Source: Antedon mediterranea
Taxonomy: Eukaryota; Echinodermata; Crinoidea; Comatulida; Antedonidae
Reading direction: 5' to 3'
NCBI RefSeq assembly: GCF_964355755.1
Contig: NC_092671.1
Coordinates: forward strand, 35,605,304-35,669,303
Length of the DNA stretch: 64,000 bases
Part shown: positions 55,320 to 64,000 of the stretch, piece after piece
How positions within the stretch are numbered: the stretch's first letter is position 1
Layout of the letters: every line of letters starts with the position of its first letter
Notes under the pieces: generated by a model
Databases searched by the model: none
The model's input: the letters and a program-made list of their open reading frames with translations, nothing else
What the model was told of the DNA's origin: nothing
Made by a program: the position numbers and the translations under genes

Positions 55320-58060
55320 ATTGGGTTTACTCATTGTTACCTGTAAAACAAAAATATGATATTAAATGACTTTGAATTGAACAGGTATCAATTTCAAAAT
55401 AAATGGAATAAATGGATATTTGAAAACTGCCAGTGAAAAAAATGTTCATTTTCTAGTTCAATCTTGTAATGCGAGAACTTTATTCTTTTTGTTATAAATA
55501 AATGTATCATTTTCACAGTATTTGGTTTCATTTATTCTATCTTTAATACTATCTTATTATTTGTAAAGTGCATTTAAATTTTGAGATATTTTATTAATAT
55601 TTAAGTGACACTTTTACACTAAAAATGAAGATTTGTAATATTTGTGGATATTAAAAAAAAAACTGTATTAACAAAATATGCAGTAGATAAATAAATATTA
55701 ATGCTAGAATAAAAATCGTTTTAAAATATCAAATTTCATAACCAAGAAGATAAGTGTATACATTTCAGAGAAATAATCAGTTGCTACTGTAATTCATAAA
55801 TATTAAGAATAAATATTGTAAAAAGGAGCAAAATTATCATTACATACGTACTGTACAGTAAAATTTAGCACCCATATAACTAAAATTAACTATAAAGCAG
55901 TTTTTTAAAAATTGTTTATTATATGCTGTTTTTTAATCTGGTTTACTTGTATTGTACGTGATTGGATGTTAGTATTTCCGTAAGACTATTATGCATTGGT
56001 ATTAATGTTTAGATGCTGTTTTACCAATCTTGTTGAAGGCATGGTTCTGAATTGATTTATTAAAAGGCATGGACAAAAAAAAATTTATCACTTATCGCAT
56101 AAAGGTGCTCAGAATTTGTTAATAGGATGATAAAAATACAATTCCGCACACGATCAAGCAGCTTTAGAGAAAAAGTCTTTTAAAGTATCCATTTAGACAA
56201 GTGCTGGAATTTAGCGATAAAGACGAGAATGATAGTGTCATTGGCAATTAAATTTGACATTTCTTGACATGCTTGTTAAAAGAAACACTTCATGATTTAG
56301 TTGCTTATTCATCACTGACATATCATTCGTTTGATTAATTTGATTTCTGCAATTTTTTGACTGAAATATGTTACTCTATCAGCCAACTGTGAAACACGAA
56401 GATGGTGTGAAAGATGTTGATAATTGGTAAAAATGGAGAGTAATTGTTGAAGGCGTAAGTGGCTGTAAAACTACTATTAAGACCAAATAGTGACTGAATG
56501 TTGTGGTATAATGATAATTTCAAGTGTTAGTTGTGTCATTGTTTTTCAGATATACAATAAGTCACGTCATACGTATGTGCTATATATCGTTAGTGAAACC
56601 ATGAAACAAATAAAGTGAAATAAGATATCCCTCAAAATGTACGCTGGTTTAAAATGGAAAAGCGGTAAGTTTGAAAACCGCAAGGGAGCATTGCATTAAT
56701 ACAATTTTGTGTTAAAATTATTATAGAAATATAAAATTTATTGTCATGAACTAAATAATGCATGACATAAATGTTATTGTCATTTATTTTATTGATAAAT
56801 TTGCAAATGATGCTAGCCCAGGTGTGGCATGTGAAGTCAATTGATTGCGTGGCGAAAATGTTACGGTAATTCATTGGCGGAATAAGATAAAAATAGAGCT
56901 GGTCTAGGATCGTATTACATTTTTAGCAAAATGTAATTTTCATACTCATATGTTTTCTGTTTTTTGCTCAGATGGTGGAAAATGATAAAATAGAAATATC
57001 TGGCCTATATGATTGAATCAGTTTTAGCAAAATTACTGTAGTTACTGTATGATAGTATAAAGTTTACAGTATACATATTTTTATATGTTAAAATACGTTT
57101 TCTACAGTATCTACAGTATCTTTTTTTTCAAAATATGATAAACAAATGTTACCTCTTGGCTCTTGATCAGTTTGTTTTTACAAATATTTTTGGCATTTTT
57201 TTAGTCTTTGGAAGATTAATTTTGTAGTTTGAATTGTTTTTTTTTATCTTTTTGTTCCGAAACGTCGATCTTCTTGTTTTTTGTCATTAAATTTTATTGT
57301 AAAGTTATATAGTAAGCGTCTATTAATTCGTTTTTTGTTGTTTTGCATTTAACATCTTCGAAATTTGTATGCTGTTGTTGTGAGTTGTGATATCTTCAGT
57401 GTGAACATACCGTTGTATATTACTGTAAGTTGCCTCGGGCACGCAATCTTTAAAGTATAATTATTTTCAAAGCTTTAAAAGCATTACCAATAGATAGCCC
57501 TAATGTGTGACTTGAAATTTGATGCTGTCAAAAAAACGAACGAGCCAACTCATTCATCTTTCCATGCCAACTTTAGATATAAACTGAATAATGAATTTAT
57601 GACAATTATTGTATTATAAAATGTTGCATTCATTTTGTAAAGCTTTTTTACTTTCCAATCTGATAGATAAAAATGATGCGTTGGTGTTTATGAGAGAATT
57701 GTACAATGACAAGCAAAAATAACATTTACATGAGGGGGTGTTGAAAAGAATTTTATGTTAGATATTTATGTTTTTTCAAAGCATCTTATTGGACATCTAC
57801 TGAACGATTATATTTGATGGCCCCCTAGAGTCTTGTTTTTTTTTGGATGCAGCTTTTAGACAGTATGGCTAATGGTCAGTGAACTTGGCTGAATACTGCT
57901 TCGTCGCCAAAAGTCCACTTAAAAATATCAATTGGTCAATACCAATTTCTAAAGCTTAGAAGTTCATGGCTAGGTATAAAATTAGTTTATTAGCAGGAAA
58001 AATGTGTACTTGCCTTTCAAAACACCTATTTTCAATCAGTCACAGTCTATTTTATGCTTA
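55320..58060. other. ZRANB3-like intron 2 continued, no exon recognised
   Basis: About 2.7 kb of A+T-rich sequence. No reading frame with splice boundaries and a known motif was seen, and no repeats shared with the rest of the window. Confidence 0.5.
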
Positions 58061-58584
58061 TAGCTTACCTGGATAAACCGGCAATAGCCCTTTCTACTTG
58101 AAGAGTGAGATTATTATTATTTTTATATCAAAATTATTATATCAAAATTATTATATCAAAATTTATAAAGTGTCAATTCAAAGACCGAGGTACAAAATCA
58201 ATGCATGTTAGTGGTCGAACAAATAAGTTTTGAGCAATTTTTTAAATAAGGCAACAGAAGAGCAGTGTTTAATTCGTGCGGGGAGGGAATTCCAGAGTGT
58301 GGGTGCTGCAAAAGAAAACGATCTACGACCAAAGCTTTTAGTAGCTATGTGTGGAACAGATATTAAAAAATCATCAGATGATCCAAGAGTCCGTCCAGGA
58401 ACATAAATGGTGATAACTCGAAAAGTAATGATGATGGTGGTTTGTGGAGAGGCTCCCACCTGTGGCATAGTTCATGGACTATACCATTTTGTGAAGAAGG
58501 GTGTTCAATAAAAATTTCTACTTTTCGAGTTATATCTCTGTCATCGAGGAGAAAGGGCTGTTGTCGGTTTATCCAGGTAAGCTA
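58061..58584. mobile_element. Inverted-repeat element, family K, enclosing a LINE fragment
   Basis: Ends TAGCTTACCTGGATAAACCG (left) and its exact complement (right), continuing with few mismatches through GCAATAGCCCTTTCT. Total about 524 bp. An inner inverted repeat based on ATAACTCGAAAAGTA lies at 58411 and 58518. The interior contains the LINE tail and ORF2 fragment. Either a LINE inserted into a MITE, or a DNA element captured a LINE end. Confidence 0.8.
58208..58468 (-). pseudogene. Non-LTR retrotransposon ORF2 C-terminal fragment
   Basis: An 86-residue minus-strand frame containing RRSFSFAAPTLWNSLPARIK and FKKLLKTYLFDH, the conserved C-terminal end of the reverse-transcriptase protein of CR1/Jockey-like LINEs. 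It ends with a stop followed (at lower coordinates) by a short 3' UTR and a tail of three copies of TTTTGATATAATAA at 58120-58165. It is a 5'-truncated dead copy with no catalytic RT motifs. Confidence 0.82.
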
Positions 58585-59309
58585 GCACTCATAAACTACC
58601 AACACCAATGTTGGTTTGTGTAGTTTAGTGCTTTCCACTTGCATCCTTTTTGTTTTCATACACATCACATGACTACGCAGCTATTCAGTCTAATTCTGCA
58701 CATGTTATGTCTTTCTGAGTATGTGTAGAATGAGCTTTTTACTTAAAAGCTATTTAATCAAGAACGGGCATCATGAAATCATGAAAACAAAGGTCATTAA
58801 TAATATGGCTTCTTATTAATACCTCTGAAATGATCTAGTAAAATATCTCAAAATGCAATTTTAAACTTGCATTGAATCATTTGAATTGTGAAACTTAACT
58901 GTAACTCTATAATTGATATGCATACCGTTGTTTCACAAACATCAATTGTGAAACATAGCTTCATGAATATCAATTATTTATTTAATAGACAATATTACAA
59001 TTGAAAATGACTCATTTTGTTCATCAATGCTGCTGTAAGATGATAGCCAAGTTGAGCAAACATTTAAAATTCCAATGATTACAAAGCTTTCATTGTTTTT
59101 TTAATACCTTAGGCACATTTTCTTTTAGCCATTTTATTTATTTAAAGCACATAAAAATACATAGTTCATTGGTTGAAATTTATAAATAAAACAAAGTTTT
59201 GAACATTCTCTCATAAAATAGTAACTGTATTAAGGTTGATAATGAAAGTTATGCATGTTTTTCAGCCTGGTCCAAACTAAATTGTTTTTTATTGATTTTT
59301 AAAAATATA
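58585..59309. other. ZRANB3-like intron 2 continued, nothing recognised
   Basis: A+T-rich sequence without supported features. Confidence 0.55.
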
Positions 59310-59400
59310 TTTCATTTCATTTTTATTTCACTAAAAACTTAAATAAAGTGGAGGAGCCTAAATGAAAGCCTAGCTTTTGTAGTGAACAGGCTCCTCAAGT
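59310..59400 (-). mobile_element. Retrotransposon 3'-tail fragment, family S, copy 2
   Basis: On the minus strand: GAGGAGCCTGTTCACTACAA, then GCTTTCATTTAGGCTCCTCC and a tail AAATAAAAATGAAATG. Matches 22591-22684. Confidence 0.55.
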
Positions 59401-59536
59401 CAAAAATACAAAATATTATAAATAACAATTAGGAACTCCAAAACAACAAAAGACTTCATAATATTGGTCAAGCTATGCTTCAATTAAGCATATAGACCAT
59501 TTTAAAGCATAAGCATTTATGTTACAATTATTACTT

Positions 59537-60011
59537 AAGCTTTGTCTACACTATCAAACTAGTTTGACAAAAAAAGTTTGAGGTGCCCAAATATGGTAGT
59601 GATATGGCCAAATATAGTGGTGATATGAGTGAGTGGCCGAGCGGTTAAGACAGTGGAACCGTAATTACGTAGCCATAAAATCGGCAAGGGTTCGAGGCTC
59701 ACTCACTCCATCGTGGTAGAACGAGTCTTCTCGGATAAGGACTATAAACCGTAGGTCCAGTGTACACAACTAGCTTGTGTGCACTTTAAAGAACCTAGTA
59801 CATCTTTCGAGACGAGTAGTGGGTTACCGCGGTGTATTAGTACATCACAGCCACTGATCACCAACTGGGCCCTCTGGGAGATCAGTCTTTGACTGAAGAG
59901 GTCACCCAGTATAAAAATGAACAAACAAACAAACAAACATATGACATCATCATGTCCATATATGAGCACATCACATTTTTTTGTCACATAAAGTTTGATA
60001 GTGTAGACAGA
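59537..60011. mobile_element. MITE, family A, copy A10, split by a SINE
   Basis: Left half TAAGCTTTGTCTACACTATC...GTGGTGATATG, right half ATATGACATCATCATGTCCA...AGTTTGATAGTGTAGACAGA. Removing the SINE and one ATATG restores a typical family A interior. Confidence 0.9.
59628..59938 (+). mobile_element. tRNA-derived SINE, copy 2 (complete)
   Basis: 311 bp. The head has box A TGGCCGAGCGG (Leu/Ser type) and box B AAGGGTTCGAGGC, the body is shared with copy 1 and the tail is (AAAC)n. Flanked by a 5-bp direct repeat ATATG (59623-59627 and 59939-59943), the expected target-site duplication. The minus-strand frame 59742-59987 is a shadow. Confidence 0.93.
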
Positions 60012-60097
60012 TTGAGTACTATAACTATCACAAAGAATGGTACATTAATATGTTGAAATCTACTACAGTTTGTGTACTGTGATCATTTCTTTCAAAT

Positions 60098-60201
60098 CAA
60101 ATCAAATAATCTTTATTCATCAAACATAAAACATTGTGAAATACAAAAATATAAGAATACATTATAAAAAGATGAAAAAGAAACACATAAAAACTCAAAA
60201 G
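60098..60201 (-). mobile_element. Possible LINE 3' tail, minus strand
   Basis: CAAATCAAATCAAATAATCT then TTATTCATCAAACATAAAAC resembles the reversed tail region of retroposed elements (compare 43255). It lies directly before the 35-bp tandem repeat. Weak. Confidence 0.35.
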
Positions 60202-60376
60202 AGCTTGATAAGTTGTGTCCCCCTACGTCCCTAACTAGCTTGATAAGTTGTGTCCCCCTACGTCCCTAACTAGCTTGATAAGTTGTGTCCCCCTACGTCC
60301 CTAACAAGCTTGATAAGTTGTGTCCCCCTACGTCCCTAACTAGCTTGATAAGTTGTGTCCCCCTACGTCCCTAACT
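60202..60376. repeat. 35-bp tandem repeat, five copies
   Basis: Unit AGCTTGATAAGTTGTGTCCC then CCTACGTCCCTAACT; five copies with a single T/A difference at one unit junction. Non-coding, very recent. Confidence 0.96.
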
Positions 60377-63300
60377 AGCCTAAAAACTAATACTTAAATA
60401 ATAACAAAAGCTATTAAAATCCTGCAACAAGTATCTATATAAATTTACGTAAGGGCAAAATTCGGTAAATCGCGCCTTACTTCTAGAATGTTTACTCGAT
60501 GGTATATAAAGTTGGTTCGTACTTTCGATACTGATTTTAACCACCTGATGTAACCCTGTTTACTAATTAAATGGAGTTCGATAATTAGTTATTGACGATT
60601 AAAACGAATTTAGGTTCAACGATTTGCCCCAAATAGGGGTGTTTTCCGATCGTGGTATACACTGTCCAATGCATGTCTATCTTGAAAAATATCCGCATAC
60701 AATAAAACGAGGATGCTTCGCATTTTCCTATCTCCTCCTACGATAATTGTTTTTAATGGATGAAAACCGGTTGAACAGCTCGAGTACAGCATCATAATGT
60801 TGAAGACAGACCTATTTTCTTAAAAACATACTATTTTGATATATTTAATATACATTTATACAAATGTATTGATTTCCGATGAATGGAACATTCCAATAAT
60901 AACTCTTTGCTTTAACACAAGTACCACCAGCTGTAGGTAATTTATTGGCCCTTGGGGAATTAACCTAAAACCTATATATAGATAAATATTGCAATACTTG
61001 GACATTACTGTAAATACGTATTAACATTTGTGGTCGCCATTGAATTTACTGTGAGTGTGGGTACTGTTAGATGTATAACACAATCATGTACAAATAAACG
61101 TATTACTGTGAGTGTAGGCCCTACTGTTATATAGAACGTACAATATACAAATAAACTGTAGTACTGACAGTTGCTTCTCAACGTTTGTATTAATTAATAA
61201 TTACAAAGAATATAAACGTTGTAGTGGTACGTGTATCGTTACATGTACATGCTATTTCAATGGACTATAACAGTGACAGTTTTAACAAAGTATTAAATCG
61301 CAAATGTGTTACTGTATCAAGTGGTATATTATTTATAGGCCTATCAAAGTGAAAAACATATTTCGTTACTGAGTAGATAAAGAATATATTAAAACATTGT
61401 TCTTCTTTGTACCCATATCCTCTTCCCCATCCCTCAAAACTAATGTTACACACAAAACACAAATTGGGTTTGTTTAAATGAGTCCAAATAACAAATTTGG
61501 ACTCATTTTGTGACAAGTTTCTCTTTCGGAAGTAATTCCCAGTGTGCTAATTTCAGTTTAATACATAAATCATTGTGTCTATTTATTCGTTTCTGTAAAC
61601 AATAATAACTATTATCGTCCTGCAGTACGTACATTAAAAAAAGCATTTTTTTACGCTGAAATTACTGTGTATTCGAGAACCATCTGTGGTACTTTGTAGT
61701 TCGTAATTCAAGTCATATAATTAAGAAAGAAAAAACTGTATGACATAAGTAAATTGCGTTTCTCTGCATTAATTGTTAATGTTTAAAGCGATTATTAATA
61801 ATCTTCTTCATTCTAGTTAATGATCCTTGAATAATATCTATAATATTACCGATATTAAACCACTGATTTAATGTCAATACTTAGTACATTGCTGTACCAA
61901 ATGGCGGCATCGGATTTACTTGCGGCAACATCGCTAAGCGTGCTTGAAATTTCGTTATTAAGTCGACTAATATTTTCTGATGATATACACAATTTTACTA
62001 GATTAATATCTGTATTAAATTCAAATATTTAATATGCGAAGGCTAATTTGTATGTACAGTCACAAATGAGTATTATTTTGGAATGCTAATAATGTTATAT
62101 CTTTCCTCATTCGTAATTATTTCACCTTTGAGGTAGTAGTCATGTTGTCCGAATGTAGTTTCATGACCATGGCCTCGTTTTTATTCATCTAGCGTTTTGA
62201 AATAAATGAACATGCCGCGACAATCATCATGTTAGTGAGCCCGTAAAGGGCTATACTAATTTATCTTCTAAACCGAAATTAGGCTGCTTGGTAATAACTA
62301 AATGTTGCTATATATTGCAAAGATGTCTTGAAGTATAACATTCAGTGCTGCTGTATGAAAATAAATCATGTTCTGATGATAGTAGTTTCAGAGTCAAAAT
62401 TTTTCAAAATGAGAATTTCTTTTTTCTTTCCAAAAGGCCCCACACATACATACTATGGAAATTTGTATTTAGAAAACAAAATATTTCACAAAACCATTTA
62501 CGAGAAATCGTTTTCAAAATGCAAATTTCAATAGTATTTTTAAATTAAAAAATTTGAGGCCTTTTGGAAAGAAAAATCTTGTTTTGGGAGTGTTCTAGTT
62601 ATTCTGTAGAGAATTCCATTCCCTACAATTTGTGACGTTTAAAAAAAATATGCATATTACTTTAAAAACCTTAAACCGTTTTATGGTAAATTAAGATAAA
62701 AAGAGAGAAACAATGCACTACCTACAGTAAGTAGCTCATGGTGAATGTCCTCTCGTGGACGGTCTTTTGGTCTATTGTAGGCTAGCTGGTAAAAATTTGT
62801 AACATACGAACATTGTATTAGCTATAGGCCCAGCCTGTCGTAGAGTTGCTGCATTAATTGTGTTTTTGCTGGACTTCATTAATACAAATTGGGGGAAGCC
62901 TGTTATTTTCCCTGAAGTCTTCCATTTGTTTTGGCCTCACAATCGATCAAAAAAACAAAATATCAATCCCTTCCCAATGCATGTTGGCATTTATAGCACG
63001 CCACTTAAATTATTAGAATCAACTTATTTTCCACATTTTTAAATATGGATAGGATCATATACAGTAGTATTTGTTATTACATTAAATGTAGTTTGTTACC
63101 TTAAATTAAATCTAAAAAACGTAGGGAATGGGTCTTTATAAACGATTTGTTTTAATTATTTTATATTCTAAACCTACTTCTTGAGATGTACTGTGGATGT
63201 ATTGTCTTTAAAATTTAGTAAATCTTCAAAAACTAAATTTATTTCCATTATATAATTAGTTTAAGACATCTGATACTTAATACTACACATAAAAGGTTTT

Positions 63301-63540
63301 GCATGTCTAATGGAACTTCTTGCTGATGGCCTAGCATTTGATAACAGTATCGAGTTTGAAAGATTTGCGAAATGAATTTGTTTTCCAAAAGCAATTTAAT
63401 TTGAAAAACTCCCATGGCGTTTGGTTCACAAAAGAGATAACATCAAAATCTTGAGCAGATTCACAAACTATGTGACAAATCTTTTAGCACATCTAAATGT
63501 CACAAGTACAGTATAAAGTTTACAAACAAAAATACTGTAA
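60377..63540. other. Presumed ZRANB3-like intron 2, no gene recognised
   Basis: Contains the TAGGCCTA octamer at 61336 and an isolated ATGGCGGCATCGG-initiated frame at 61901-62032 (43 residues), which could be a YY1-type start region but has no recognised protein. Frames at 61265-61516, 62328-62548 and 62860-63042 show no motif. Confidence 0.45.
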
Positions 63541-63724
63541 AGTTTGTCACTATCAAACTTTATGTGACAAAAAAAAATGTTATGTGCCCATATATAGACA
63601 TGATGATATACAAATATGGTAGTTCTATGCCCAAATATGGTAGTTATATGACATCATCATGTCCATATTTGGGCATATCACACTTTTTTTTATCAAACTA
63701 GTTTGATAGTATAGACAAAGCTTT
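63541..63724. mobile_element. MITE, family A, copy A11
   Basis: 184 bp: left end degraded (GTCACTATCAAACTTTATGT), right end AGTTTGATAGTATAGACAAA then GCTTT. The interior carries CCCAAATATGGTAGTTATAT and GACATCATCATGTCC. Confidence 0.85.
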
Positions 63725-63937
63725 AGAAAGGTCAGTATCTTAACAAGATCCAATAATTCTGACGTAAAAAGGGTAGATGTCTGAACAGAGACTAAACAAT
63801 AGAGGCTGAAGGTAGTGTTAAAACATTTCCCCTTCGTGATTTCCCAAAACAGTGTCCTTTTAATTCAGGTGTGAATAGGGGTCAGTGTCCTTCACAGGTT
63901 TTCTACTGTATGTTTTAGGCTTCTGTTTATCTCAAAA
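63725..63937. other. Non-coding, nothing recognised
   Basis: Short unstructured stretch between two mobile-element copies. Confidence 0.5.
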
Positions 63938-64000
63938 TCCAAAGATGTATTGTTCCCCAAAAACATAACAAATGAAGATTAATTAAATCAGACTTTGAAT
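63938..64000. mobile_element. MITE, family L, cut by the window edge
   Basis: CCAAAGATGTATTGTTCCCC then GAAGATTAATTAAATCAGA match the left end of the family L copy at 24727 (GATGAAGGTTAATTAAAGCA). The rest lies beyond the window. Confidence 0.55.

Noticed and set aside
54478-55369. Long repetitive ORFs with FPLYGSV, MDQCF or IWISVS units
   Set aside because: A 20/21-bp minisatellite without stop codons leaves all plus-strand frames open; the 20/21 mixture breaks any single frame.
56458-56490. Phrase translating to SGCKTTIKTK, resembling a P-loop, as a candidate next exon of the helicase
   Set aside because: Runs into TAG after ten codons and does not match MGLGKT; no acceptor at the right phase.
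59742-59987. Two similar minus-strand ORFs (also 53725-53910) as a duplicated gene
   Set aside because: Both are the antisense of the same SINE body, so their similarity reflects retroposition.

Overview
The window is an A+T-rich (about two thirds by eye), gene-poor stretch of a metazoan nuclear genome. Evidence for an animal includes spliced-gene signals, a seven-transmembrane peptide-type GPCR, intronless tRNA-Lys genes with pol III boxes and T-run terminators, tRNA-derived SINEs, LINE 3' tails and many miniature inverted-repeat elements (MITEs). The repeat style suggests a marine invertebrate, possibly a deuterostome such as an echinoderm, but that is inference and the species cannot be fixed from the sequence. 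There are no operons, CRISPR arrays or prokaryotic features.

Only two protein-coding loci can be supported. At 38415-39545 (+) an uninterrupted 376-residue reading frame encodes a class A (rhodopsin-type) peptide GPCR, preceded by a splice acceptor and a 9-codon uORF (stop included). At 52868-52977 and 53397-53415 (+) are the first two coding exons (110 and 19 nt) of a SNF2-type helicase most like ZRANB3. They join in frame just before helicase motif I, and the rest of the gene was not found before the right edge. At 49519-49893 lie three tRNA-Lys(CTT) genes on a 151-bp tandem unit. A LINE ORF2 C-terminal fragment (58208-58468, -) sits inside an inverted-repeat element.

Layout. 1-38 kb: no recognised gene; a patchwork of MITE families labelled A to L here, ATC-rich microsatellites (4.4, 5.1, 7.2 kb), a 15-bp minisatellite (8.6-9.0 kb), a 155-bp tandem triplet (19 kb), a 32-bp minisatellite (27-27.9 kb) and two 0.7-kb family B elements in inverted orientation (21.0 and 34.1 kb). 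38-40.3 kb: the GPCR. 41.1-43.6 kb: a broad ATC-rich cryptically simple domain. 44-52 kb: more MITEs and the tRNA cluster. 52.8-64 kb: the ZRANB3-like 5' end and a long, repeat-loaded second intron with two SINE copies and a 21-bp minisatellite.

The most unusual signal is the palindromic octamer TAGGCCTA. I counted 29 copies, when about one is expected by chance. In four cases comparison with paralogous repeat copies in this same window shows an apparent 6-bp insertion (AGGCCT) exactly at a TA dinucleotide. This looks like a recurrent micro-insertion or excision-footprint process and is reported as the main finding.
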